Notes: a model not told the origin generated them from the letters alone. A stretch of 6,014 bases of DNA from Pseudomonadota bacterium (GCA_021812845.1 JAKAML010000090.1:1-6014); one strand, 5' to 3'. Shown: positions 1 through 6,014, counted from the stretch's first letter. Numbers and translations: made by a program.

Positions 1-803
1 TCCGGCGAGGACCATCGCCAGTAGTCGGCGTGGCGGGTCGCGATGTCGATCGCGATGCCGTAGCCATGCGCGCTGGCGCGGTCCGTGCCGGCGATGGGGC
101 GGCAGTTGAACGTCCCGGCCGACGGGACGAGGTAGCGATCGAACGTCTCCGGCAGCGCGTCGAGGTCGTGGCTGATCGCTTCGAGCCTCTTGTCGACACC
201 GTTCACGGTGGTGACCTCGAGGCGCTGCCCGGCCTTGCGCGGCAGCCAGACGATCTCGACGAGCCGGTGCCGGGCGCCGCCGCTACGGCAGTCGCCGTAC
301 ATCTTGTCGAAGAAGGCAGCGTTGCGCGCCCGACCCGGATCCTCGTCGGCGGGCGGCGGCACCGGCGGCGAGCCGGCCGGATAGGCGAGACGCAGCATGT
401 CCTCGATGTCCGGGCGCGACAGCCAGTCGGCGAACGATTTCGGACCCGCGCCGTCGTCGAGCGGCATCCGGGTTCCGTCCCGCCACACGAGCGTCTCGCC
501 ATCGATACCCGCGAGGTGGTCCGGGTAGGCGGCGACGAGGCGCCGGCCGGCGGCCTCGATGGCGGCGCGGCGCCCCAGACCGGGATCTCGCGCGGCGTCC
601 TGTCGCGCACTGCACGGAAGGACCGCGGCCAAGAGCCCCGTCAGTCCGACGAGGGCAAGGAATCCGGCGCCCCATCCCGATCCGCGGCGACCCTGGCGAA
701 ACGGTGCCTGCGGTTCGGACAACGGTCGGCCGGCCGCGCCGACGGGGCGGTCGGGCGAGGCCGCGGCATGGACCACTCCGGTCCGGGGAGAGTAACGAGG
801 CAT
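1..803 (-). CDS. M15-family zinc D-Ala-D-Ala carboxypeptidase-like protein (partial, C-terminus off window)
   Basis: The minus-strand frame is open from an ATG at 803 to the left edge and gives 267 residues. The motif SAHGYGIAIDIA at residues 244-255 is the M15 (VanY/Peptidase_M15_4) signature; H246 and D253 are the expected first two zinc ligands. It is preceded by TFNCRPIAGT (231-240), which resembles the conserved TFNCR/GT segment of this family. The last zinc ligand (an H in an E..H-type motif) would lie beyond base 1. A hydrophobic stretch at residues 48-63 (FLALVGLTGLLAAVLP), followed by C64, follows a basic stretch (RQGRRGS) and suggests a signal anchor or uncleaved signal. P just before C64 makes a lipobox unlikely. 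Family members cut D-Ala peptide bonds in murein, so the catalytic domain should face the periplasm. The start is supported by GGAAG eight bases upstream of the ATG; a GTG at 776 is an alternative. It is divergent from the Ppx gene. Family assignment is fairly sure; substrate is not. Confidence 0.85.
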   Translation of the reverse strand, partial: MPRYSPRTGVVHAAASPDRPVGAAGRPLSEPQAPFRQGRRGSGWGAGFLALVGLTGLLAAVLPCSARQDAARDPGLGRRAAIEAAGRRLVAAYPDHLAGIDGETLVWRDGTRMPLDDGAGPKSFADWLSRPDIEDMLRLAYPAGSPPVPPPADEDPGRARNAAFFDKMYGDCRSGGARHRLVEIVWLPRKAGQRLEVTTVNGVDKRLEAISHDLDALPETFDRYLVPSAGTFNCRPIAGTDRASAHGYGIAIDIATRHADYWRWSSP

Positions 804-898
804 ATCCACAGCTTCCGTGGGACGGCGGTTCCGAGGCGGAGTCCAAGACGATCGCGCGGCGGCCGGCGCCTGTGCTTTTCGGGTCGTCGGTGCACGGT

Positions 899-904
899 AG
901 TATA
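899..904 (-). promoter_or_regulatory. Possible -10 hexamer for the M15 peptidase gene
   Basis: On the minus strand bases 904 to 899 read TATACT, a five-of-six match to the sigma-70 -10 consensus, about 95 bases upstream of the peptidase ATG at 803. No convincing -35 element lies 16-18 bases further upstream, so this is only a candidate. In this GC-rich intergenic stretch such an AT-rich hexamer stands out. Confidence 0.25.
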
Positions 905-924
905 GCCGATCCGGCGGTCGCGCC

Positions 925-952
925 TTTACGACTCGGGCGAAGCTGTTAGAGT
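925..952 (+). promoter_or_regulatory. Possible sigma-70 promoter for the ppx-rlmE operon
   Basis: TTTACG (925-930) and TAGAGT (947-952) are each four-of-six matches to the -35 and -10 consensus, separated by 16 bases. Transcription would begin near 959, only about 23 bases before the ATG at 982. This fits the well-placed Shine-Dalgarno at 970-974. Prediction by eye only. Confidence 0.3.
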
Positions 953-969
953 GCCCGGCAAGTTCAGCC

Positions 970-984
970 AGGAGACGCCTGATG
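970..984 (+). promoter_or_regulatory. Strong Shine-Dalgarno and ATG in a frame different from ppx
   Basis: AGGAG at 970-974 sits seven bases before the ATG at 982-984, the best ribosome-binding site near the phosphatase gene. The frame it opens runs 125 codons to a TGA at 1357-1359. Its first ~20 codons (MTALPAARNGPKARTPVGKL) look natural, with mostly G/C third positions. From about 1050 on it becomes Arg-rich and looks like a shadow, while the ppx frame (one base further on) takes over the coding character. Either the ppx reading frame really begins here and is broken by an indel (GGGG at 1055-1058 is a candidate site), or this is a short overlapping upstream ORF. The first option seems somewhat more likely. 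Confidence 0.45.
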
Positions 985-1066
985 ACGGCGCTTCCCGCTG
1001 CGAGGAACGGGCCAAAGGCCCGGACCCCGGTCGGGAAGTTGCAAGCCAGGTGCTGGGGTCGAGGCG

Positions 1067-2527
1067 GTGCGCGGCATCGGAGAACACGAGTTCGGCCGCG
1101 ATCGAGGCCAGCCGGCGGCGGTCGAGCACGGCGGTGTCGCGGGCGGCTCGCACGGCGGAGCCGGTGCGCCAGCCCAGTCCGTCGATCGATCGATGCTGCA
1201 GCCGAGCAGCCCGCCCGCGGCCGAATCGGCCGAGGTGCCGGGTCTCCCGTCCGGTCCGCCGCACGGACAACCGTCGTCCTCGGGCCCGGCGTGGCCCCGA
1301 TCCTCTCCGCCGCGTCCGGCTCAGGCCGGCGCGAACTCGACACGGACGTCGCCGGCTGAACTTGGGCCGCCGGTCGCGACGCCGTCCGACAGCCGGCCGG
1401 CCGTGTTCCAGGGGCACGGACCGGGCGTGGGCGAAGGGTCTCAACGGTTCGGCGCGGGTGATCGCGGCCGTTTCGGCGCCGAGGATCGCGGCCAGATCTA
1501 CGGCGCGCTCGACCTCGGCACCAACAACTGCCGGCTGCTGCTGGCGCGTCCCTCGCGCCGCGGATTCCGCGTCGTCGACGCCTTCTCGCGCATCATCCGG
1601 CTGGGGGAAGGCGTCGCGCAGACCGGGCGGCTCTCCGACGCTGCCATGCTGCGCACGCGCGACGCACTGAGGGTCTGCGCCGCCAAGCTGGCCAAGGCCC
1701 AGGTGCACCGGGCGCGACTGGTTGCGACGGAAGCCTGCCGGGTGGCCGAGAACGGCCTCGGCTTCCTGCGCGAGGTCAAGTCCGAGCTTGGCCTCGACAT
1801 CGAAATCCTGTCACGCGAGGACGAAGCGCGGCTCGCGGTCTCCGGCTGCGCGTCGCTGATCGATCAATCGACCGACTACGTGCTGGTGTTCGACATCGGC
1901 GGCGGCTCGTCCGAGCTGATCTGGCTCGATCTCCGGCAGGGCGGCGGCCGGCGCCAAGCGTTCATGAGCCGCATCGAGGCCCAGAACTGCATGGCGGCGT
2001 GGACGTCGCTGCCGGTCGGCGTCGTGACGCTGGCGGAACGCTTCGGCGGCCGACACGTCGGACTTGCCGAATTCGAGGCAATGGTCGAGTTCGTGACCGG
2101 GCTCCTGGCGCCGTTCGAGCGCGATACCGGCTTCCGCGAGCGCGTGCTCGCGGGCTCGGTGCACCTGCTCGGCACCTCGGGCACGGTGACGACCGTCGCC
2201 GGCATCCAGCTCGGGCTCGAGCGCTACGACCGGTCCAAAGTGGACGGCTGCTGGCTCGACGTGGGCGACGTGAAGCGCGTCACCGACGGCCTGCTCAGGC
2301 AGAGCTACGAGGAGCGCGTCGCCGAGCCGTGCATCGGCCGCGACCGCGCCGATCTCGTGCTCGCCGGCTGCGCCATCCTGGAGGCCATGCTCCGCATGTG
2401 GCCGTGCGAGCGGTTGCGCGTCGCCGATCGCGGACTGCGGGAAGGCATCCTGATGACGCTGATGACCGAGGACGGCGCCCACCGCGACGGGCGGCGGCGC
2501 CGCTTCCGCGGACGGGGCGGGCGATGA
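1067..2527 (+). CDS. ppx: Ppx/GppA-family phosphatase (exopolyphosphatase / pppGpp phosphohydrolase)
   Basis: Using the GTG at 1067, the product has 486 residues. Residues 1 to about 142 are Pro/Gly/Ser/Arg-rich and probably disordered. The Ppx/GppA core starts at Y145 with the phosphate-1 loop [12 protein letters not shown] (147-158). Then come [19 protein letters not shown] (249-256; E253 is the likely counterpart of the catalytic Glu), the second phosphate loop [10 protein letters not shown] (275-284), LGTSGTVTT (368-376) and [10 protein letters not shown] (453-462). The core of about 340 residues lacks the C-terminal HD-like domains of E. coli Ppx, so this is the short form common in alphaproteobacteria. 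The C-terminus is very basic. The family hydrolyses terminal phosphates from polyphosphate or pppGpp in the cytoplasm; which substrate cannot be told here. Its stop overlaps the rlmE start (ATGA), implying co-transcription and translational coupling. The N-terminus is uncertain: GTG 1067 has only a weak GGGG site, ATG 1193 has none, and the in-frame stop at 983-985 bounds it. Confidence 0.9.
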   Translation: MRGIGEHEFGRDRGQPAAVEHGGVAGGSHGGAGAPAQSVDRSMLQPSSPPAAESAEVPGLPSGPPHGQPSSSGPAWPRSSPPRPAQAGANSTRTSPAELGPPVATPSDSRPAVFQGHGPGVGEGSQRFGAGDRGRFGAEDRGQIYGALDLGTNNCRLLLARPSRRGFRVVDAFSRIIRLGEGVAQTGRLSDAAMLRTRDALRVCAAKLAKAQVHRARLVATEACRVAENGLGFLREVKSELGLDIEILSREDEARLAVSGCASLIDQSTDYVLVFDIGGGSSELIWLDLRQGGGRRQAFMSRIEAQNCMAAWTSLPVGVVTLAERFGGRHVGLAEFEAMVEFVTGLLAPFERDTGFRERVLAGSVHLLGTSGTVTTVAGIQLGLERYDRSKVDGCWLDVGDVKRVTDGLLRQSYEERVAEPCIGRDRADLVLAGCAILEAMLRMWPCERLRVADRGLREGILMTLMTEDGAHRDGRRRRFRGRGGR

Positions 2528-3291
2528 GCGGCGTGCGCTCGGGGAAGGGCGGCGGCGGCAGCGGTCCGGGCGGCGGCCAGCGGCAGCTCCGCGTCAGGGT
2601 CAAGACCGCGAAGCGGCGCAAGACCTCGTCCACGCGCTGGCTCGAGCGGCAGTTGAACGATCCCTACGTCGACGCCTCCAAGCGCGAACGGATGCGGTCG
2701 CGCGCCGCCTACAAGCTCAAGGAGATCGACGACAGGCACCGCTTCCTGAAGCCGGGCCTCAGGGTCGTCGACCTCGGCGCCGCGCCCGGGGGCTGGAGTC
2801 AGGTCGCCGCCGAGCGCGTGCGGGCGCTCGACGGCGTCGGGCCCGGCCGCGGCCAGGTGGTGGCCATCGACTATCTCGGCGTCGAGCCGCTGCCCGGCGT
2901 CGCGATCGTGACTATGGACTTCACCGATCCCGAGGCCGAGCCGAAGCTCAAGGCGCTGCTGCGCGACGGCGGCGCCGACGTCGTGCTGTCCGACATGGCG
3001 GCGCCGACGGTCGGCCATACACGCACCGATCATCTGCGGATCATGGGCCTCGCGGAGACCGCCGCTCATTTCGCCTGCGACGTGCTGGCGAAGGGCGGGA
3101 CGTTCTTGTGCAAGGTGTTCCAGGGCGGCACGGAGCGGGAGCTGCTCGACCTCCTGAAGCGCAATTTCGCGACCGTGCGGCACGTCAAGCCGCCGGCCAG
3201 CCGGTCCGATTCGGCCGAGCTCTACGTGCTGGCGACCGGGTTCCGCGGAGCGGCGGCAGGTCATGGCGCCGAGGCGACGGACCGGGCTTGA
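2524..3291 (+). CDS. rlmE: 23S rRNA (uridine-2552-2'-O)-methyltransferase RlmE/FtsJ
   Basis: The product has 255 residues. It belongs to the FtsJ/RrmJ family of SAM-dependent 2'-O-methyltransferases, which modify U2552 in the A-loop of 23S rRNA late in 50S assembly. Visible hallmarks are: [11 protein letters not shown] (59-69) with catalytic K64; the SAM-binding motif [14 protein letters not shown] (81-94); VVAIDYL (112-118), the second SAM-contact strand; [10 protein letters not shown] (155-164) with D157; FLCKVFQGG (194-202) with K197; and SAELYVLA (230-237) with E232. Together K64, D157, K197 and E232 form the family's K-D-K-E tetrad, so the enzyme looks intact. It is longer than E. coli RlmE (about 209 residues) because of a Gly-rich then basic N-terminal segment (1-33) and a short Ala/Gly tail, both common in alphaproteobacterial versions. 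The ATG overlaps the ppx stop by four bases, so ribosomes probably re-initiate. It ends 31 bases from the convergent stop of the outer-membrane protein gene. Confidence 0.96.
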   Translation: MSGVRSGKGGGGSGPGGGQRQLRVRVKTAKRRKTSSTRWLERQLNDPYVDASKRERMRSRAAYKLKEIDDRHRFLKPGLRVVDLGAAPGGWSQVAAERVRALDGVGPGRGQVVAIDYLGVEPLPGVAIVTMDFTDPEAEPKLKALLRDGGADVVLSDMAAPTVGHTRTDHLRIMGLAETAAHFACDVLAKGGTFLCKVFQGGTERELLDLLKRNFATVRHVKPPASRSDSAELYVLATGFRGAAAGHGAEATDRA

Positions 3292-3322
3292 GCCGATCCG
3301 CCGCTTCACATCGTTCCGAAGC

Positions 3323-4405
3323 TCAGAATGCCACCGCGACACCGGTGAAGAGCCGCCAGTCGGGCTCGGCCTGAAACCCGTTCAGCTCGTTCGCCACGGG
3401 AATGCCGACGGACGCGAAGGCCGACACCGTGTCGTAGCTCAGGCGGACGCCGGGCGAGAGATAGAGCGTATGGCCGCCCGAGTTGTCGTCCCTGGCGCCG
3501 GCGGACTTCTGCTTGGCGCTCCATTCACCGTTGAGCTCGACGAGGAGATCGACCGCCAGGCGGGGTGTCGTGGCGGGCTCGTCGTGCAGGTGCGGCGGCG
3601 TTCCCCTGGCATGGCTGTGCTTTGCCTGCGCGCCGACGTACATGGGGCCTTGTGCAGCCGTTGTCGCACCGAGACGGTAGCTGACGGCCACGCCATAGTG
3701 GAGGCGGTCGCCGAGATCGGTGTCCTGCGTGCCTTCCGTCACCACGGTGTAGAGACCGCTGGCGTGCAGCGCGATGGCGCCGAGTTGCTGCGAGATCGCA
3801 AGGCCGAAGAGCCCGTCCCACGATCCCGAGCCGGGCTGGAACTCGGCGTCGAACAATCCGCCGGCGTTGTCGAGCTCCCCGGTCCGCCCGGTCGGCGTCT
3901 TGATACCGAACAGCAATGCCGCCTCGGTGCCCCCGATGCCGCTGCCGAGGAACCGGTACTGGCCCATCACCGTCAGATCGCCGATGCCCGAGGTGTCGCC
4001 ACGAAGCTCGACCTCGTTCACCGCTCCGCCCGCGCCGTGATGATGATGATGGCCTTCGCGGATGTCGTTGCGCATGACGAGCGGCAGGCGAACGCTCACG
4101 GTCAGATTGCCGGTCACGCCGTAGGCGAGGGCGAGAGACGGAGACAGGATGCTGTCGAGGCTGTGGGCATGAACATGGTTGCCGGCCAAATGCTCGAGCG
4201 TGGCGTTGCTCAGCGGATCGAGCCTGATCGCTTCGAACAGGATCGCCGCCGACCCGCGGCCCTGCTCGAGCGTCGCCGCCGAGATGACGTTGATCGGGCC
4301 GCTACTGCCGGTGCCGCCGGCCGCGCTCGGGTGGTGGGCGTGAACGGAGGGCGATGCCGTTCCGATGCCGAGCAGCAGCGGAAACAGGATCTTCAGGTTG
4401 CGCAT
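3323..4405 (-). CDS. Histidine-rich outer-membrane beta-barrel protein ('transporter' family, putative)
   Basis: The product has 360 residues. It starts with a classical signal peptide (MRNLKILFPLLLGIGTASPS) with likely cleavage after VHA (residue 23), so the mature protein would begin HHPS. The start is set by GGGAG (4413-4417) seven bases before the ATG; an upstream in-frame ATG at 4489 would bury the signal peptide. The body shows alternating strands such as LALAYGVTGNLTVSVRLPLV (91-110), DLTVMGQYRFL, EAALLFGIKTPTG and LHYGVAVSYRL. It ends DWRLFTGVAVAF, with the terminal Phe typical of BAM-assembled barrels. QPGSGSWD (190-197) and GTQDTDLGDR (225-234) recall proteins annotated 'transporter' or MetA-pathway (PF13557-like); this recall is from memory. 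Four His clusters (22-25, 77-81, 119-123, 263-274) hint at metal binding. It is downstream of, and on the same strand as, the DUF2946-like gene, 144 bases away. Envelope location is quite sure; metal transport is inferred. Confidence 0.82.
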   Translation of the reverse strand: MRNLKILFPLLLGIGTASPSVHAHHPSAAGGTGSSGPINVISAATLEQGRGSAAILFEAIRLDPLSNATLEHLAGNHVHAHSLDSILSPSLALAYGVTGNLTVSVRLPLVMRNDIREGHHHHHGAGGAVNEVELRGDTSGIGDLTVMGQYRFLGSGIGGTEAALLFGIKTPTGRTGELDNAGGLFDAEFQPGSGSWDGLFGLAISQQLGAIALHASGLYTVVTEGTQDTDLGDRLHYGVAVSYRLGATTAAQGPMYVGAQAKHSHARGTPPHLHDEPATTPRLAVDLLVELNGEWSAKQKSAGARDDNSGGHTLYLSPGVRLSYDTVSAFASVGIPVANELNGFQAEPDWRLFTGVAVAF

Positions 4406-4422
4406 GTGGAAACTCCCGTGGC

Positions 4423-4438
4423 AGCGGTGCGCACCGCT
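4423..4438. repeat. 16-bp perfect palindrome upstream of the outer-membrane protein gene
   Basis: AGCGGTGCGCACCGCT is a perfect inverted repeat that begins 18 bases upstream of the ATG at 4405 and 6 bases from its Shine-Dalgarno (4413-4417). As DNA it could be an operator for a dimeric regulator. As RNA it could form a six-base-pair hairpin with a GCGC loop beside the ribosome-binding site. The sequence shows only the symmetry; function is inferred. Confidence 0.5.
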
Positions 4439-4501
4439 TCGAGGAGCGGTAGCGGCGTGCCGCAGCCGGATTTCGGATGAATGGGGCAAGGGATATCTGC
4501 C

Positions 4502-4515
4502 GCGGCGGCCGCCGC
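4502..4515. repeat. 14-bp GC-only palindrome between the two minus-strand genes
   Basis: GCGGCGGCCGCCGC is perfectly self-complementary and lies 35 bases after the stop of the DUF2946-like gene. There is no T-run on either side, so it does not look like an intrinsic terminator. Its all-GC make-up makes a chance origin plausible in this genome. Confidence 0.3.
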
Positions 4516-4549
4516 CTGCGAAGCGCGCGACCGTGTCCGGCGACGAGAC

Positions 4550-4954
4550 TCAGGCCGTCGGCCGCATCGGCGGCGCGCGACCACGGACCACGCCGCGCTC
4601 GAGGTGGATCGCGAGCGTCGAAACGCCGGTCGGCCTCGATGCCGGCGTGTCGAACGATGCGGCCGGCAACCGCGCCGGGCCGAGTATCGGCGGCGGAGCA
4701 ATATCGACGAGGCGCTGGCAGAACAGGCACGTTTCGGACGCCGTGGTCTGCTCGTCGCTCGGCGCGCGATGCGATCCGGCGGCGCAGAGCACGGTCGGAC
4801 CGAGAATCGCGTCGACGTAAACGGCGCCGGTGCCGGCTGCTCGGGGCGTCGGGTCCGCGCGATCGGCAAGCCGCACCGCCACCCCGAGGTGGGCGGAGAG
4901 TGCGACCAGGACCAGAGCCGCGATCCATCGCCGGGCGAAGCGCAATCGTCTCAT
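4550..4954 (-). CDS. DUF2946-like small secreted or membrane-anchored protein with Cys motif
   Basis: The product has 134 residues. A basic start (MRRLRFARRW) and a hydrophobic stretch at 11-27 (IAALVLVALSAHLGVAV) form a signal peptide or N-terminal anchor, so the rest should be periplasmic. It then shows GPTVLCAAGSH (C57), ETCLFCQRL (C76, C79; a CxxC) and, near the end, GRAPP (126-130). A 'C..(A/T)..G', spaced 'CxxC' and final 'RAPP' is the pattern I associate with DUF2946; this comes from memory of the family, which has no settled function and is often found near copper or other metal genes. The start at 4954 puts the signal right at the N-terminus; no clear Shine-Dalgarno is visible, and the frame is open further up (ATG 5068) without a coding look. 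It is the first gene of a likely two-gene unit with the His-rich outer-membrane protein, and divergent from guaB. Confidence 0.7.
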   Translation of the reverse strand: MRRLRFARRWIAALVLVALSAHLGVAVRLADRADPTPRAAGTGAVYVDAILGPTVLCAAGSHRAPSDEQTTASETCLFCQRLVDIAPPPILGPARLPAASFDTPASRPTGVSTLAIHLERGVVRGRAPPMRPTA

Positions 4955-5077
4955 ATCACTACCAATAACTCGGGATCGGGAAGGCGCGCCCAGTCCTTCG
5001 CCGCAACCACTCCGATATGCCGGGACATGTGGCCGCCTGCACACACCGAACCCGCTGGGGGCGGGCACGGGCGGTAC

Positions 5078-5107
5078 CTTCCACTCCCCTGACCTTGGTG
5101 CTATAGA
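5078..5107 (+). promoter_or_regulatory. Candidate guaB promoter
   Basis: TATAGA at 5102-5107 is a good -10 match, five of six except for its order at the end (TATA kept). A weak -35-like CTTCCA (5078-5083) lies 18 bases upstream. Transcription would start near 5114 and give a leader of about 60 bases containing the hairpin at 5128-5155. The rest of the 220-base gap (4955-5077) shows no clear promoter for the divergent DUF2946-like gene. Confidence 0.3.
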
Positions 5108-5127
5108 CCGCGCGACAATGTTCGCCC

Positions 5128-5155
5128 TCGGGGGGCTCGAACGTGTCGCCCCCGA
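5128..5155 (+). promoter_or_regulatory. Strong hairpin in the guaB 5' leader
   Basis: TCGGGGG (5128-5134) pairs perfectly with CCCCCGA (5149-5155), a seven-base-pair GC-rich stem. Inside it, CGA (5138-5140) can pair with TCG (5146-5148). The stem ends eight bases before the AGGAG Shine-Dalgarno (5164-5168). There is no following U-run, so it is not a standard terminator. It may stabilise the mRNA or affect initiation. I do not recognise it as a known riboswitch. Confidence 0.45.
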
Positions 5156-5174
5156 TCACTTCCAGGAGACCAGA

Positions 5175-6014
5175 ATGGCCATGAGCCCAATGCTCGGGGA
5201 CCAGGATTTGGCGTTGACGTTCGACGACGTTCTGCTCGTGCCGGGGGCCTCCGAGGTGATGCCGGGGCAGGTCGACGTCTCGACCCACGTCACGAAGTCG
5301 ATCGCGCTCCGGGTGCCGATCCTGTCGTCCGCCATGGACACCGTCACCGAGGCGCGGCTCGCCATCGCCGTCGCCCAGGAGGGCGGCATCGGCGTCATCC
5401 ATCGCAATCTCGATCCGGAGGAGCAGGCAAGGCACGTCGCGGCGGTGAAGCGCTACGAGAGCGGAATCGTGCTCAATCCGGTGACGATCTCTCCCGGCGC
5501 GACGCTCGAAGAGGCGCTGAAGCTGATGTCGAGCAACGGCATCTCCGGCGTGCCGGTGGTCGAGACCAAGGCCAAGGGAGACAGGAACGGCCGTCTCGTC
5601 GGCATCCTCACCAATCGTGACGTCCGCTTCGCGACGAATCCGAAGCAGCCCGTGTCCGAGCTGATGACCAAGGACAAGCTCGTCACCGTCAAGCGCTCGG
5701 TGGCGCGCGAGGAGGCGATGCGGCTCCTGCATCAGCACCGCATCGAGAAGCTCCTGGTCGTCGACGACGACTATCGCTGCATCGGCCTCATCACCGTCAA
5801 GGACATCGAGAAGGCGCAGAAGCATCCTCATGCCGCGAAGGATGCCGAAGGACGGCTGCGGGTCGCGGCGGCGACCACGGTCGGCGAGGACGGCTTCAAG
5901 CGAACCGAGCTCCTGATCGCCGCCGGCTGCGACCTTATCGTGGTCGATACCGCGCACGGCCATGCCAAGGAGGTGCTCGATGCCGTGTCGCGGATCAAGA
6001 AGCTCTCGAACAGC
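5175..6014 (+). CDS. guaB: Inosine-5'-monophosphate dehydrogenase (partial, C-terminus off window)
   Basis: The first 280 residues of an enzyme usually near 490 long. IMPDH oxidises IMP to XMP with NAD+, the committed step of guanine nucleotide synthesis, as a cytoplasmic tetramer/octamer. Visible hallmarks are [11 protein letters not shown] (14-24), [12 protein letters not shown] (48-59), GGIGVIHRN (70-78), and two CBS domains in tandem, about 101-155 ([19 protein letters not shown]) and 160-215 ([30 protein letters not shown]). These interrupt the barrel as in standard bacterial IMPDHs and sense adenine/guanine nucleotides in many species. VDTAHGH (257-263) includes D258, the conserved Asp of the NAD site. 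The catalytic Cys loop lies past the window. The start is set by AGGAG (5164-5168) six bases before the ATG at 5175; a second in-frame ATG at 5181 is less well spaced. It is preceded by a leader with a strong hairpin. Confidence 0.98.
   Translation, partial: MAMSPMLGDQDLALTFDDVLLVPGASEVMPGQVDVSTHVTKSIALRVPILSSAMDTVTEARLAIAVAQEGGIGVIHRNLDPEEQARHVAAVKRYESGIVLNPVTISPGATLEEALKLMSSNGISGVPVVETKAKGDRNGRLVGILTNRDVRFATNPKQPVSELMTKDKLVTVKRSVAREEAMRLLHQHRIEKLLVVDDDYRCIGLITVKDIEKAQKHPHAAKDAEGRLRVAAATTVGEDGFKRTELLIAAGCDLIVVDTAHGHAKEVLDAVSRIKKLSNS

Noticed and set aside
30..905. Plus-strand open frame of 291 codons over the peptidase gene
   Set aside because: It is Arg/Ala/Gly-rich with no recognisable motif and lies antisense to the M15 peptidase frame, which has a clear family motif. 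It is a GC-rich shadow.
1182..1193. TCGATCGATCGA, a 12-bp tandem/palindromic motif inside the ppx N-terminal region
   Set aside because: Short overlapping GATC/CGAT repeat in coding sequence; common by chance in GC-rich genomes, no partner sites seen.
951..1670. Plus-strand frame of 239 codons in frame 3 over ppx
   Set aside because: Continues into the conserved Ppx core in the wrong frame; Arg/Ser-rich and without motif.
926..1708. Minus-strand frame of 260 codons opposite the ppx N-terminus
   Set aside because: No motif, Arg/Ala-rich composition, overlaps the conserved start of the Ppx core; typical antisense shadow.
1811..2482. Minus-strand frame opposite the Ppx core
   Set aside because: Overlaps the most conserved Ppx motifs; composition is that of an antisense shadow.
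3303..3322. GCTTC/GAAGC inverted repeat between the convergent stops of rlmE and the barrel gene
   Set aside because: Only a five-base-pair stem with a ten-base loop and no T-run on either strand; too weak to call a terminator.
2305..3342. Minus-strand frame of 345 codons across rlmE
   Set aside because: Antisense to the complete, motif-rich RlmE gene; no independent domain evidence.
4037..4051. Triplet repeat (ATG on plus strand) that could be a microsatellite
   Set aside because: It simply encodes the five-His stretch of the barrel protein with CAT/CAC codons; in-frame and short.
3263..4480. Plus-strand frame of 405 codons over the barrel gene
   Set aside because: The opposite strand has a signal peptide, a good Shine-Dalgarno and a terminal Phe; this frame has none of these.
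4481..5092. Plus-strand frames over the DUF2946-like gene
   Set aside because: Arg-rich, no motif, while the minus strand gives a signal peptide, CxxC and RAPP ending.
4959..5963. Minus-strand frame of 334 codons over guaB
   Set aside because: Exact antisense of unmistakable IMPDH sequence; rich in Asp/Arg/His from reversed codons.

Overview
The window is GC-rich (roughly two thirds G+C by eye), with strongly GC-biased third codon positions. It looks like an alphaproteobacterial chromosome, probably of Hyphomicrobiales or Rhodospirillales type. This rests on the ppx-rlmE gene pair with a four-base ATGA overlap, guaB close by, and the character of the proteins; the taxon is inferred.

Layout. 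(1) Bases 803 to 1, minus strand: a partial M15-type zinc D,D-peptidase with an N-terminal membrane anchor, running off the left edge before its last zinc ligand. (2) Bases 804-981: a divergent promoter region. (3) Bases 1067-3291, plus strand: a two-gene operon of a Ppx/GppA phosphatase (polyphosphate / pppGpp metabolism) with a long disordered N-terminal extension, and rlmE/ftsJ, the 23S rRNA U2552 2'-O-methyltransferase, complete with its K-D-K-E tetrad. The true start of the phosphatase is unclear. A good Shine-Dalgarno plus ATG at 970-984 lies in another frame, which suggests a frameshift or a short upstream reading frame. (4) Bases 4954 to 3323, minus strand, convergent with rlmE: a small Cys-containing DUF2946-like secreted protein, then a histidine-rich outer-membrane beta-barrel protein of the 'transporter / MetA-pathway' type. 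The gap between these two genes holds two perfect palindromes. (5) Bases 4955-5174: a second divergent promoter region, with a strong hairpin in the guaB leader. (6) Bases 5175 to the right edge, plus strand: the first 280 codons of guaB (IMP dehydrogenase), including both CBS domains.

The flanking genes are housekeeping (stringent response/polyphosphate, ribosome maturation, guanine nucleotide synthesis, cell wall). The unusual part is the opposite-strand pair at 3323-4954. Its proteins carry Cys and His clusters on the exported side, which suggests metal (copper or zinc) handling in the envelope; this is inference. I see no tRNA, rRNA, CRISPR array, insertion sequence or convincing intrinsic terminator.
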